64,000 nt of DNA from Prorocentrum cordatum (lineage: Eukaryota > Sar > Dinophyceae > Prorocentrales > Prorocentraceae), in NCBI GenBank assembly GCA_963575745.1, contig CAUYUJ010014323.1, positions 203,393-267,392 of the forward strand, read 5' to 3'. The notes under the pieces were generated by a model. That model was not told the DNA's origin, did no database searches, and saw nothing but the letters and a program-made list of their open reading frames with translations. Below are positions 43,340 to 55,640 of this stretch, in pieces (the stretch's first letter is position 1; every line of letters starts with the position of its first letter). Made by a program: the position numbers and the translations under genes.

Positions 43340-46225
43340 CTAGTGCCCGATCCGCGGCTTGGCGCGCGGCAAAGCCAGCGTCGGTGAAAGTCTGGGGGGG
43401 GGGGGGGAAGAAGACGAGTGGCAATGGGAGACCACTCGGTGAAGATGGCATATCAGCACGGCGTCGCGGGCTCTCTCCCAATTTTCGGGCTCCGTGGCCT
43501 CAGTGTCTAGAGCCAGGCGCTCGTGCGCAGACGGGGCGAGCGCATGGCCCAGCGCTCTCTCTGCGGCGCCGCGGGGGCGCGGGCACTCGTCATAGTGCAC
43601 CATGGAGTCGGCCCCTGCCGCGCAGCCGAAGATGCACGGCTCGCCCCGCGACTGGAGTCGCGACGCCGTCGGCCAGGCCCCGGCCCACGTCCGCAATAAC
43701 GCCATCCGCCACGCCTGCGGCAAGCGTCGGAGGGCACCGGCCAGCGCCGCCCAGTCGAGCGCCTCGGGGGTCGCCACCGAGGGATGCCAGCGCCTCATCC
43801 GCCTGGTCATCGTCGAAGCCAGGTCGTTGTCGAACACGCTGGTGGGTAGCGTTCGCAGGAGCGCCCCCTGCAGGCGCAACTTGCCGCCGGGCGCCGCCAG
43901 GGAGCCGCCGCCGAAGGCCGCAGAGCGAGGCTGCAGGATCCCCCGCGCGTGGTCCAGCGCCGCCAGGCCCGCCGCGCACAGCTTCGGTGAGTCGCCCAGG
44001 CCCTCCGAGGCCGCCCGCAGGCGGAGGACCAGAGGCACGTCGCTGCGCTACGATGCCGTGCAGCGTCCCTGCGCAGAAACGGCGGTCGGCTGGCGTGCCT
44101 TCGCCGAGCGGCGCAGCAGCGTCAAGTTGGCCTCCCACCCCGCCAGCGTGGTCAAGACCGCCCGCAGGCGCACGGCAGCAACGTACACGTTGGCAGAGGT
44201 CAGGGCGGGCGCGCCAAGGTCCTCCAGGACGTGCCAATCCGCTCGGGTGAGCGAGTTGGCAGGCCAATGAAAAAGGCGGCTGTGGACATGCATTTCGTCG
44301 CGTGTGAGATCCCAAGGGAGCGGGAAGAGCTGGCCATTGTAGCCCAGCACGGGGATGGCATGCCGGTGATGCAGCGCCGTCGCCGTGGAGAAGCAGGAAC
44401 CCGTCTTCGAGATTGTCCCGGCGCGCTCGCGCCACGCCGCCAGCTGCGGCGCCCATTGCGTCTCCAAGCTCACGTTGACACCGACCTTGATGCCGAGGTA
44501 CAGCAAGTGCTCCGCGATGTCGAACGCTGCCCAGGCCGCGTCAGTCGCGGCAAGGCATGCCAACGCAGCACTGCGCCTGCCGTCATCCAGCGGCCCTCCC
44601 AACGGCACGCACTTGCATTTCGAGATCTTCAGTGTCAGGCTGGCCAGGCGGCGGCAGAGGCCCAGCACCCTCGCTAGCACCCCGCAGCCGTGCGGGCCAT
44701 ACGCAATGACGCCAAGGTCGTCAGCGCACGCTCTGGCGATGCCCAGACGGCGCTCCTCGAGGGACGCGGCGAGGTCGACCAGGAAGACGTTGGCCCCGAT
44801 CGCGTATAGGTCGCCGCTGAAAGGGCAGCCCTGCAGCACGCCCGAGTTCACGATGAACAGGAAGGTGAGCCCGACGTGCGACTCCTCGAACATCTGGACA
44901 TCGAAATGGAACATCGCGAGGATATCCAGGATGCCGTTCGGGAGCCAAAGGGCCTGGAGCGACAGAAAGAGCCATGGGAGAGGGCCGCAAACGCCTGAGC
45001 AAAGTCGAAACTCAAAAGCAGAGGCTGGACCATCAGGGCCTCAGGGCCAAGCGACGCTATGTGGGAGAACGTATCTAGATCCAAAACATTGTGCAGGAAA
45101 TTCAGTCCGCGCATGAAGCCACGCTGGATCGGGGAGATAACTGGGGCAATGATTTTGGCGAGCACCAAATGGACGGCGCTCGCCAATACCTTATTGTCGC
45201 ACTGTTTCAGGGCCAAAGGACGGGTGTCACTAGCCGGGCGCACTACTCCATCCTTGTCAGCCTCCCTCGTCCCTTTAAGGGGGGAAGACGGCGAGGGCTC
45301 GGGTGAACCGAGCGCTCATGGGCCTCCCAAGCGCCATCCACCGCAGCGCGTGCGCCAGCACGTTGATGCCCTCCTCCGTGCCCCAGCCTGCGTACGGCAC
45401 GCCGTCGGGGCCAGGCGCCGACGCCCGTGCCCGGGAGACAACCCGGCGCAGCACTGCCCAGGACGGGAGCGCAACGCCAGCCAGCGGCTTGGGCGCGAGG
45501 CGGGGCGACAGGCGGTCCAAATACCGCTGGGCGGCCCGCTCGTCGACAGGCGTCACGTTGGAGAAGACGGGGGCCCGGTGCGCCGCGAGCGCCGCTGCCC
45601 GCTCCGAAGGGGTGCTGACCACCTGGCCCTCCACCTCCACGTCAGCGAGGCAGCGCCGCTTGCCGAAAGGCGACCAGAGCTTCATGCGCCGCTCGTGGGC
45701 GCGTCGCTGCCCCGACCGCTGCTCTCGTAGCGGCGCCGGCGTGGCGGGGCCAGCCTGGGCTGGGGAGGGAGGCTGGCCTGCGGCCATCTGGCCACGGCGC
45801 GCCTCCTGGCGCAGGAGATCGGCACGCTGGGCACGGTCGTGGGCCGCGTGGAACGCCGCGCCATCCACCAGCAGCACTCGCCCCGGGCGGACCTCGACGA
45901 ACTCGGAGAGCCAGCTGTGGACGTGGATGAGCCGCGCCGCGAAGTTGTAGGCCTGACGCCAACTGCAGCGTACCATGCATCGGAACACAATGGCTCTCGA
46001 AGCCTTGGAGTGCGGTTCCCGCTGCAGCCGCCCCGAGGAGCAGGCGGAGGTCGTCGAGCCCCCTGAGGAGCTCCACGCCCACGAGCTAAGCGACCATGGG
46101 GTCCTGCTGGTGCGCTTCGGCCACCGCGATGGCGATGGCGACCCCAGCGGGCAGACGCGGATGGACGGCAGTTGCAAGCCGACTCCACCGTCCATCTTCC
46201 GGATGTCCGGCGCCCGGGAGCTCAT
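43340..46225 (-). mobile_element. third LINE: RT and C-terminal finger, endonuclease not found
   Basis: In minus-strand order: a linker (VRPGRVLLVDGAAFHAAHD), RT fingers SAPGPDGVPYAGW (about 45,391-45,420), a 1-nt shift near 45260, DTRPLALKQCDNK and SPIQRGFMRGLNF, palm motif A SFDFAQAF (about 45,000), a shift near 44950, motif B SGVLQGCPFSG (about 44,810-44,845), catalytic box RACADDLGV (about 44,710-44,731), KISKCKCVPLGGP, a TAG at 44048, and the finger CIFGCAAGADSMVHYDEC (about 43,585-43,636). Catalytic residues are kept but two shifts and one nonsense codon break the chain. The G run at 43392-43405 encodes a Ser/Pro tract in the last ORF. The 5' end is truncated or too decayed to read. Confidence 0.85.
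44048..44914 (-). pseudogene. RT palm and thumb of the third LINE
   Basis: A 288-codon intact piece holding RT motifs B (SGVLQGCPFSG, residues 24-34) and C (ACADDLG, 62-68), then the thumb and a post-RT linker (PALTSANVYVAAVRLRAVL). Its TAG at 44048-44050 is followed in phase by RSDVPLVLRLRAASEG, so the stop is an interruption rather than the natural end. Confidence 0.85.
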
Positions 46226-46756
46226 CTCCGCCTACGCCGCGGCCGCGGCCCTTGACTCGTTCGCCGCTCACCCGCCGACGATGCTGGACCTGCACACTCG
46301 CATCCTGCAGGAGGTCGGCGCCCGCATGCGAGACTGGCGGCTACATACATACATATCTATGATCTATGTATATATATATATATATACACCATACATCTGA
46401 TCGACATCGGCGACGTTCTGGCGGGGCTGCAGCGGGGAACCGAAGGGCTTCAGCCCCCTCTGGGGCCCTAGGCATGGCCGAGACAGGCGCGACCAACACA
46501 CAGACCACGGCATGGCCGTGGTTCAGACCGCCCGATGCTTCGACCCGAGCCTACTTGGCCCGTTCCGGAAATCGAGCTCCAAAAAACTGGAAGCATCTGG
46601 GGGGGGGGCATGTTTTACTGCAGCTGGCTTCCAGCGACCGCCCGCTGCTCCGCCGGCGGAGCCGCCCTCGTTTCACAGCCTCCGCCGAGGAAGAAGAAAA
46701 CTGTTACTACTACTACTACTAATAATAATAATGATAATAATAATGATATTGATGAA

Positions 46757-46823
<67 letters not shown>

Positions 46824-47220
46824 TCAACTTTACCAATACTAGTACTAAGAATAATCATCAGCCGAATAAGAAGAACCATACTGAGTATAAAAAGAAAAGA
46901 ACAAGAAAACGTGCCATCATCTCGACCCTTCGAAGTCGAGGCGGCTCGTGGAGGGTTCCATGCCTTTCACTGCGGCACGAAACAATTTCCAGGTGCCTGC
47001 GGCAGATGCAGCCAACGTGCCGCGGGCCAACAGGCTCGGTAGGTGGAGGGCGACGCACGCGAGCAGGCGCGCCGAGGGAGGGGGCGGCCCTTAGGAGACG
47101 TCCACTGCCCCTTCCAAACATCACTTGAGCGACGAAAACAAACAGATCATACGCGAGATGGAGTAGGGACCTTACGCGGCGGCTTACGTGGGCCGCCAGC
47201 GCGGCACACCACAATGGAGA
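46226..47220. repeat. intergenic with TA and AAT microsatellites
   Basis: (TA)n at 46367-46387 and (AAT)n at 46718-46830. Near 46420-46465 GGGGCTGCAGCGGGG..GGGCTTCAGCCCC forms an imperfect inverted repeat related to the motif inside the left-edge ORF. No gene recognised. Confidence 0.7.
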
Positions 47221-49230
47221 CGAGGGCGCTTACGCGCGACCTGACGCGGGCAGCTCACGCGCCGATGCCGGCGCAGACAACCCCGTGTTTTTTTTTGTTG
47301 CGTCGCTCACCTGGCGCCCCTGCACGCCAACATGGCCCGCCGCGGAAACCCCTGGGCCCAAAAATGCCGACGTCCTCGCTTCTGCTTCCGCCGCCCCCCC
47401 GCCGGCCTCCCGCCGGCCTCCCGCGGGCCTGCCGCTGGCGAGCCCGCCGCCGCTCCGCTCCCGCCCGGCCTCCGCCGAGGCCGTGGCGCGCCGAAGGCGA
47501 GGCCCGCCCCCGGGAGCGCGCCGCGCGCCGTGCGGGCACGGCGGCGGGCCCCGAGGCGCACGCGAGGGGCAGCGGAGGCGAGCGCGGCAGCGGGGCGGCG
47601 CTCCTCGGCCTCCACGGGCCTGGGCGCGCAGGGGGACCGCCCGCGCGCGCGCGCTGGCGCGGGGGGGGCGGCTTCGGCGGTCGGCCGACGGACCTCTCAG
47701 GGTCGCTCTGGCTCGCTGGAGGCCCACTCCTCCTCCTCCTCCTCCTCCTCCTCCTCCTCCTCCTCCTCCTCCTCCTCCTCCTCTTTTTGGCAGACTTTTC
47801 CGCAATGTCGGTCCCTGCGCCTTCTCGCAACGCTTGGGGAACGTCTCAGTGCCTTTTCCGTGTGGACGACGGGCCAGTAACGAGCAGGAAATGGTTTGAC
47901 GAAGGCAAGGCAAACGGTTAGCTTGGCTGCGGGAAGCGGCAAATTTGTGTGGCACGCTAAGACTGGCATGAGCGGCCGTGCTGGGGCGCGGGCATCGGCC
48001 GATCGACTCATCCAGAAGTTACGTTAATAAATTACTGTGCGCAATATTCAGCTGCAGAGTGCCCACAAGACGCGACAAGCTTCATCCGAGGGTGGTGTCG
48101 CCAGGCTGAGCGCCGAGGCTGAGAATATTCGACCTGGTGATGGATGATGGTTCAGTCCCCACAGCAAGTGGACCGTTGCAGGAGATAGACTTGCGATACA
48201 CATGTGGAGCTGTCACCTCTTTCCTGCAGCGAGCCGCCTGCAGAGGTGCCCCGCGGCACTGGCACGCCACGCAGAAGGCAGGACGCCATTCCAGAAGCGG
48301 AGAGCCCCGATCTCGTGGAGGCCCTGACGCCGCCCGTGACTCCGACTTCGCCAGGGACCAGTTCCAGAAGCTTCCCGCAGGAGGTTCCCCACCCCCACCC
48401 TCCGCGGACGGCTCTGAGGGGGTGGCCGCGGCAAGATCAGATTTCTTCGACGAGCTCGGCAAGCGGCAAACTCTGGAGCAAACAATTAGAAATCTGTACA
48501 TGCTTTTATGAACGGGACCTGGAGATGCTCAGCTGGACCGCTTCCTTTAGAGAACGAGCTACACGCAGGAAGTCGCAGCCTTTTGTGCTAAGCACTTTCA
48601 GCCCGCCACAGAGGATCACTCTAAGGCCCCATCCCGCAACTAGGAGCACACCGAAGAGCGTATGCGTCGTTTGCGCGATGCAGATGCTCTGCGTAGAGTT
48701 CCAGTGGCCAGTCGCACAGTAGCTGAATCGTCCACGGGCTCGGGCGCGGCCATACCGACGGGACCGTCCATCGAGTGTGCGGCCATCAGAGCAGGTGCAG
48801 AGAGCAACGTGACGGAGGAATACCCACAGATGTGAGTGGTCTGGGCTTTCGTCGCATAACTTCAAGCCTGGTTTGGGAGTCTGCCGTTTGACTAAGCCTG
48901 GCCAGCGCAACGCAGACATTATGTTATTGTTTGTGAGCAATGGATATTCGCTGTGCTTGTTGATCTTACTGGTGTGACCTTCTCAAGTTCAAACTGCATA
49001 GGTTTCCGAACAGTCGAATTATGTGTTCAATCCTCAGGTGTTGTGGTTGGTATGTCTGGCTTGCGTTATCTCGCACTTGAATGAGCCATTTCACGATATT
49101 CGCACGAGCGTTGTCGGACAATGGCATGGATTGCTGTTGGCATTTCAACGTTCGTGTTGCGCATGCGTATGAATACAGCCATTTCGATGTTATAAATTGT
49201 TATAAGAGCTCTGACTTCATGTTTTTGTAA
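47221..49230. other. GC-rich then mixed intergenic, no certain gene
   Basis: 47380-47700 is GCC-rich and open in several frames. (CTC)n lies at 47727-47782. At 48137-48511 (plus) a 124-codon frame ends FFDELGKRQTLEQTIRNLY but has no recognised domain. 48900-49230 is AT-richer, with nothing recognised. Confidence 0.4.
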
Positions 49231-49480
49231 TCGGCATGGCCGCAATATCCCGAAATCCAGAACTCCTCCTCCTCCTCCTCCTCCTCCTCCTCGTCCTCCT
49301 CTTCCTAATCCTTCTCTTCCTTTTCGTCCACAAGCTCCTCCAGCACCTCCGGCTCCTCCTCCTCCTCCACCAGCTCCTCCTACTCCTCCCCTTCCTTATC
49401 GCTCTCCTCCTTCTCGTCCACCTCATCCTGGTCCTTGTTATGCTGCTCCTACCCCTGCTCTTGTTCAGACCATCATGTTC
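49231..49480. repeat. CTCCTC pyrimidine repeat
   Basis: About 250 bases of degenerate CTCCTC/CTTCCT. The poly-Leu ORF over it is a repeat translation. Confidence 0.9.
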
Positions 49481-51440
49481 CTTCTCCTCCATCCCGTCGA
49501 CTTACGAGCGACCCCTCCATCTCGAGCCTCCAAGACGTGTCGGTGGGGCGGGCAGGTTGTTCCGCTTGGAATTCCCTCACCCATTACGATCCGGAAGGGC
49601 GAAATCTGCAACAGTCTTTCAAGTGGCTCTCGCATTGGCGCCACGGACATGAATATTACATGCTTGCAACAGCTACAAGGATGGAGCACAGGTGGTTCTC
49701 AAAACGTTTTCGACGCTGTAGCACCAGGCACACCCATCGTAAAAGTATGCAGCAATAACAAAGATGGAACACACGTGTTTTTTGCACTGGGGCTCTCGCC
49801 GAAACGCCGCGTGCATTATTTTTGAAAGCTTGCATCAGCTGCAACGATGGAGGGCTGTTCCTTTTATGAATATGTGTAGCCAATTGAGCGCTGGGTCCAC
49901 CCGTGCGAGCAGCTTGCCACAGCGAGGGGCCGTTCAAAAAAAACTGTTCTCGCTAAACGCCGCGCACATTCGTCTCAAACTAACGCAACAGCTTCAGATA
50001 TTGAGGAGGGTATTCGCAGGACGGATCTCTCGCGTTCAAGGCGCGCGCATTCGTTTCTGTGGAAGAGGACCAATACATCACCGATGGAAAGCGTAGAAGA
50101 ACCTGTCACGCAATAGTGTTTGACATCGAAGCTGGCCGCGACATCATCGTGAGTGCATTCGACGTGGCAGCCACGGGCGCGGGCGCGCAGAGTATCTGGG
50201 TGTGCGCGGCACACATAGGAACACACGAACAACACACATTGTCCTCCAACGGCTGGGCGACAGCAGCACAACGAGTACTAAGGAGGGGCACGCTGAGCTA
50301 AACGACCACCGTACATTGCAGATGGGGGGTCTTCATGACGGCTGATGCATACAGAAAAGTGCGAGACCAGGGGCGCACGTGGAAAACGCAAGATCGGCCG
50401 TGAAGATGCCAAAGCGCGCGATGCACGACCAGCACTGAAATGCAGGAGGATCCACCACACAACAAATAACTTTGATGGCAGCTGGTGTTGGAACAAATCC
50501 ACACGTCGCGAGGGGGATGAACAGGAAGACGAAACAGGAAGGAAGAGGGGAAGTGGAGGTGGACGAGAAGGAGGAGGAGGAGAAAGAGGAGGAGGATACG
50601 GAGGAGGATCCCGCGCCCTCGGGGGCGGCCCTCGTCTCGCCGCCGATGAGCTGCGGCGGCCACGCCGCCCGCCGCCGCGCGGCGCGTCAGGGGCGCGGAT
50701 TGGATGTCGGCGCTGTCGAACGAGACGCCGGACGGCTCGAGCGCGACAGCCGCGGAGCTGGAGCCGACGAGCAACGCGGCGAGCGGCGCGATGCCCGCGC
50801 ACGGAGGCGCGGCAGCGACGGCGGCGCAGTGGTCGCCATCGGCGACGGGGGGCACCGGGCGGCGCCAGGATGCCGGCGGCGTCGAAGGTTTCGGCGTTGC
50901 CATCGATCACCGCAGCGGGGGCGACATGGCGATTTTCTCCTCATCCGCAGCAGGGATGAGTGAGTGACCCCGCCCTCCAAGCCACAGCATGATACGAAGC
51001 AGAATGGCGGCCGCCAGCCCGCACATGCCCGCGCGCAGAGTATTCGAGTGGGCCTTGAAACGAAGCGGCACGAGAGACCCATGTCGCCGAGCGGGGGCGA
51101 CATGGGCCCCCGTGGAATCTGGAACCAGGTAAGCGTCGCCGTCGGGCACGAGGGGCGGGCCCAGAGGATCCGAGGCAGAGAACTCCCCAGGACCGACTGG
51201 CGGTCAGGATAAAAGGCCTCGTCGGGCAGGCCGTGGCCGGCAGCGTCGGGGAACGGCAGGATGTCCACTTTTGGCGAAAGCGGGGCAGGCGGCTCCGTCG
51301 CAGGCGGGCCACCAGCCAGAGCCCCAGGGAAGGAGACCTGAAAGCCACGCAGACGGGAGAAGGCCTCGAAGTCGCCGTCGCCCGAGGAAACGTCCAGGGA
51401 GGTAGTAGACAGAAGAGTATCCTGATCTTCGCGAAATAAC
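49481..51440. other. intergenic, weak repeats
   Basis: 49640-50060 holds three or four degenerate copies of a ~125-bp unit (CTCTCGC.AAACGCCGCGCATT.TTT.AAAGC..GCAACAGCT.CA). 50525-50640 is GGA-rich. 50690-51420 is open on both strands; a minus frame (TTSLDVSSGDGDFEAFSRL, about 51,370-51,410) looks protein-like but is unidentified. Confidence 0.4.
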
Positions 51441-51930
51441 AAGTGGCACGCGCGCGCCGCTGGCAAAGGCCGCCGCTGAGCTTGATGCTGCAAGGCCGAG
51501 GCCAGCTGGATCCCGCGTTCAGGGCCGCAAGGGCCCCTGTTGAAGCGATGGCCTCGGCCCTCTGGCAGACGTCGCTGCCGAAGCATGTTTTGGCCAATGT
51601 GCGCACGTGGGCCAGTCGGCACGTCCTGACCTAGGCCCAGGTCAACAGACCTGGAGGCGCCTTGGTGCTGACGCTCGCGCGCCTCGGTGGACGCTGCGCG
51701 AATTTCCATGTGGCGCTCCCACCGCGGGGTGCTCGTCGACTGCTCGTAGCACGATTCTGGAGCTCGTAGACCAGGCGTTCGAAGCTTGGCAATGGTCCCA
51801 GGTCGCCGCGGGCGAGGGCTTAGAGCATCTGCAAGCTGAGTGCAATTTAGCCTTCATGCGTCGCCTCTCCTCCCGAGGTAGACCCCGTCGTTCTCTGGCC
51901 GACGTGGACCGCGCGCTCCAAGTGAGCTAG
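51441..51930 (+). pseudogene. LINE post-RT linker fragment on the plus strand
   Basis: Plus-strand pieces read QLDPAFRAARAPVEAMASAL (about 51497-51560), then GGALVLTLARLGGR (about 51653-51690), and after a shift STILELVDQAFEAWQWSQVA (about 51753-51810). This order of a DPA..APV.AWA segment, a RG..G A..L.RLGW segment and an A..WQW..VA segment is familiar from the region between RT and the C-terminal finger of dinoflagellate LINEs. No RT motifs or finger remain. Confidence 0.45.
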
Positions 51931-53242
51931 AGAACCTACCTCCGAGGCGCCATCGTCAACGGGCAATGGCCCATAATTCGAAACGCTGCGGTCGGTAATT
52001 CAGCTTCGGCAGCGCGCTTAACATGCCAGGCGCCTCGAAGCTCGCTCTAGCATCGCCACCTCATGTGCAGCACGTCGTGGCCTAACCTAGCAATGCCGCC
52101 TGCCGTCGCCAACCTTGCGGCCGCCGGTCGTCGTGCTTGTGGAAGGGTGTATCTGGCCTCTTCCGCTCCACGCCTTCCAACCTCCCGAGGACGAGCGCGT
52201 CGCTCGGGTCCGCGGTTCGGGGATTGTTGAAGGGCCCAGCGTTCATGTGGACGGCGCTCTGATATGGATGGGCGCGCGGCGCCCAGATATCTGACACTCT
52301 CTCACGCGGCGAGGCGAGGCGTGGCTCTCAGGCCAAGGGCCCTGCATAATACAATTGAATCGAGAGGGCAGCGGGGGACAGGTGTGAGAGCCGCAAGAGC
52401 AAGGGCAGGAAGGAATCGGGGATCTCGGCCTCTGCGGGGATGTGTCCCTCGGCCCCTCTTGCAAACCCTCGGGGGTGAGCTTGAATCGCGTTTCCCATGG
52501 TCGCCGTCTGCGGCGTCCAGAGCGGTGGCCATCTTAAGCAACTCGCGGCTGCGTTAGTCGGATGAGCGGGTGCCGAACGCGGCATCTCCGCTAGGGCAAG
52601 TGGGCGCCGAACGCGACATCTCCACCTAATGCGGCCTCGCCGTCGTGCAATCAGGCTGCCTCAGTGCATTTAACGGGTGCTGCCGCACGCACCGGCAGAA
52701 AAGAAATTGCGGCAGGCTCTTGGCGCTGGCTCGCGGCCACTATCGTTCATATTTAATGAGAAAACAGATAGTCGGGTGGTCGTCACCACCCGAAGGAAAC
52801 AACTGCGCACACTGAATGAAGCTTCCTGGCTGGTGGGTGCCGGGCGCAGCAACTCCACGCTTGCAGCGCGGACTTACGTGGTCGGCCACCATGGGTGGCG
52901 TCCCTGGCGTTTTTCTTTTTTGTTGTAGTAAAAGACGAAGCAGAACGGCGGCGCAAAGCGGCGGCATGCTTCACGTTATCTTCTTGGCAATATTCACTGG
53001 CTTGGGCCTTCCGGCCCCCATCATCTGATCCACCTGTTCTGCAGGTCCCAGCGCAAACTGTGATGCATCCTCGAGAAATCTGGGGCGCTGGTCGGGTGGC
53101 TCTGGCGAAGCCACGACCCGTGTTTCTTGGGCGTCCTGCAGGTTATGTACACAACTCGAATGTTGTGCTGGTTGATGACGCACTCGTTCATCTCCACGGG
53201 GGCAACCACAGGTATCGATCCGCTCCACGAAACAAAACTTGC
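51931..53242. other. no clear gene; possible 3' remnant of the copia element
   Basis: Minus-strand frames at 53021-53209 and 52971-53240 (EMNECVINQHNIRVVYITC; MSKFCFVERIDTCGCPRGD) look partly protein-like and directly follow the copia RNase H ORF, so they may be its 3' region. 52000-52970 shows nothing else; a short T/A-rich tract lies near 52910-52935. Confidence 0.35.
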
Positions 53243-54505
53243 TCATGATGAGCTGGAAATCGTGATGGGCGTTGATGGTGCGCTCGATCCCTGCGGCGAC
53301 GCAGGCGCAGCTGGTGCCGGTGCTGCTGAGCCGCTGGCTGAGGATGAGGACTGGCTCTGCGCGGCAACGAACGCTGGTGGTGATTCCATCGGCACATCTC
53401 CACCGTCGTCCTCGGGAATCGTGGCTGGCCTGTCGTGGTGACGCCGACCGAGGTGGCGTCCGTTCCATCCTGGATGGTGTCCCGCTGCGACGTCTGATGC
53501 CTTTTCTTCGCTCCTCATGTCATCGCGTATCCAGGTTTCTGGCGCATCACACAAACCACATCGAAGCAAAAATACGAATCCTGCACTGATACCAACCATC
53601 AAAGCCATCGTCATCATATGCCACGCGTACCAATAATAGCTGTTGTCAGGCGTCGTAAACGTAGGCGCAGGCATGGGCTGCCCCTTGACGCGGCCAAGGC
53701 AGGTCGCGAATACTGCGGCGAGCATGGCGGCGCGCGGCTGTCGGGTTCCGAAGCCGTGCTTTTTGGCACCGAAGAAGGCGGGCAGCAATCTCGTCTCCAT
53801 GATCTTGGTGAGTGCATCGGCGATCATACTCCATGTAAGGGGCCATGTGAGCTTCAGGGGGCTGTTGGGGTGTAGGGGCACCTGGGTCATTTCCGCGACG
53901 ATCCAGAACCGCTTGTCGGTGGACTGTCCCACGTCAGACCTGATGTGAGTGGCCAGGCCGCTGCTGTCCGTGTAGATCTCCCCAGGGCGTGCCTGGCTGA
54001 GCTCGTCGATCTCGTGGAGCGGCTTCTTCGGTTGTAAACCTCCGTGGTCAGCTGGCAGAACCATGCGTTCGTTCGTCTCGGTTCCTTCCATGGTCGCATA
54101 GCCCTCGGCAGCCAGCGTCGACTTCGCGGAGCGTTCTACCGTGCCCGAGTGCCAGGCTACATGCAGGAATCGGTCATATCGTCCTGCCACGACATCGCGC
54201 GGCCTGTGGGCCAGGCCCATCGCCAGTCCCCACTGGCTCTTGACCCCGTCCACATTGGCGAAAGCGGCGTCGCTGAAGCAGATCGTTGCGCAGGTGTTCA
54301 GGTCGACGATGTTCCGCTTGATTGCGATGGCGAAATCGGTGGACCCGTGCGCATAGGTGACGGCATTGTTCAGCGCCCTGGCGTCGGCCACCGCGGCGAC
54401 GCTCGTGCGGCGCGCTGCCGTGCTCACCAGGCTGGCAATGTCCATTCGGGCCTGGGCTGCATGCTTCAGCAGCTGACCGAATGCGCGGCGGTTGCCAGAG
54501 ACTTC
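53243..54505 (-). pseudogene. Ty1/copia RNase H fragment with C-terminal membrane segment
   Basis: The polymerase C-terminus of a Ty1/copia element, the RNase H that degrades RNA in RNA-DNA hybrids. The open frame reaches 54871, but copia-like sequence begins near GNRRAFGQLLKHAAQARMDI (about 54505). Catalytic residues are kept: Asp in CFSDAAFAN, Glu in STLAAEGYA, Asp in IYTDSSGL. WPLTWSMIADALTK is the usual end of this domain. About 180 more residues follow: a hydrophobic AAMLAAVFATCLG, a strong membrane span YYWYAWHMMTMALMVGISAG with LLRCGLCD, and a Ser/Ala/Pro-rich acidic tail. RT, integrase and gag are absent, so the copy is 5'-truncated. The stop at 53243 is probably the natural end. No LTRs were identified. 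Confidence 0.82.
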
Positions 54506-54889
54506 CGAGGTTGTAAGTCGATCTTCCGGTGATCGTCCACGTTCAATCTTTTGGGGGGGGCGAAAGAAAGGGTCTGCAACGGGGGGTCTGCAATGGGGGC
54601 TGAGTGGCCCATGTATGCTCACTAGATCGCCCATGTACGTGGTCGGGTACGATTGGCATCCAATGTTGGCGGCCATGGAGGGCCAGTCGCTCGTGCCCGC
54701 GCGTTGGCAGCGCGGGCAAACGCGCCGTCCATCCATTATCCTTCGCGCGCGCGGGAGTTCTTGCACATCGCACGAAGGGCGGCGAAATGGAGCGCAAGTG
54801 TCTTGATTGTGCGATTGATGATCGCGTATGCTCCCAAACGATGAGTTGTCGACCGCAAAGACAGATTTCAAATTGGCCCCGCGATTCTC

Positions 54890-55110
54890 CCTAACTTTCT
54901 CCCAACCTGCAAATTCACATGTCCATTTTCCTAGATGCGAATTCGCACGATGGCCCCTTTGTTAAGATTCCCTAGCAAAATTCCAAACTGTGAATTCACA
55001 TGTTCCTGTTGTCCAAACTGTGAATACACATTTCCTTTTTCCCAAGATGAGACTTCACATGTTGCTGTTCCCCACAATGCGAATTCACATTTTGCCCTGG
55101 GCCTCATAGC
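54890..55110. repeat. ~36-bp degenerate repeat (CAAACTGTGAATTCACATGTTCC)
   Basis: Six or so copies of AAACTGTGAATTCACATG plus a pyrimidine-rich spacer, e.g. at 54910, 54985, 55014, 55045 and 55075. GTGAATTCAC in the core is palindromic. Confidence 0.8.
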
Positions 55111-55640
55111 CCACCAAACTGAGGCGCAGTTTTCCGCGTGACAGATTGGCTGGGGAGATTTTGACACTCACCCCCGCGGCTTTGATTCAAATATTCTCGT
55201 CTTGCGCCCTCAGCGCACGTTTCCTTCGTCGCCTTTCCCCACCCAGAGGTTCCCAATAGCCATCATGTGGTTATTGTTTGTACGTTGTGCTATATAACTA
55301 TCATGATGGTGATCTGCCACATGTGGTTCTGTTGAACGGTTATGAACCATTTTGTTCATGGCTTGAGCGTTTCCCGCGCGGGCTTAGAGCGCCATCGCGC
55401 CCTTCGCACCCGCGCTTCGCCCTCGCGGCGAAGCGCGTCGGATTTGCGTTGAGCCCACTAGCGCAATCGCTACATCGCAGGTTTAGCGATTGCTCGGATG
55501 AAGAAACCGAGCCAAAATGGCAGCGGAGGAGCGCGGGGGGGGGGGGGGGGCAGAGGCGCAGAGCGGGAGAAGAGGGAGGAGGGAAAGCGCAAGGGAGGGT
55601 TGTTCCTTCCTTGTTCCTCCTGCCTTTCTAGTTTCGTTTT
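55111..55640. other. intergenic with hairpin and possible spliced-leader relict
   Basis: CGCTTCGCC-CTCGC-GGCGAAGCG near 55423-55445 can form a 9-bp stem. The 55508-55526 motif is listed separately. A G run lies at 55537-55550. No gene seen. Confidence 0.5.
55508..55526 (-). other. possible relict dinoflagellate spliced-leader sequence
   Basis: Minus strand reads CCGCTGCCATTTTGGCTCG. The conserved dinoflagellate leader is CCGTAGCCATTTTGGCTCAAG; CCG and the 13-base GCCATTTTGGCTC match. Relict leaders in genomic DNA mark genes copied back from trans-spliced mRNA. No ORF was recognised downstream on the minus strand. Confidence 0.4.

Noticed and set aside
47230-47955. GC-rich ORFs of 180-290 codons on both strands
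   Set aside because: All frames are open because of composition; Arg/Pro/Ala-rich readings with no motif.
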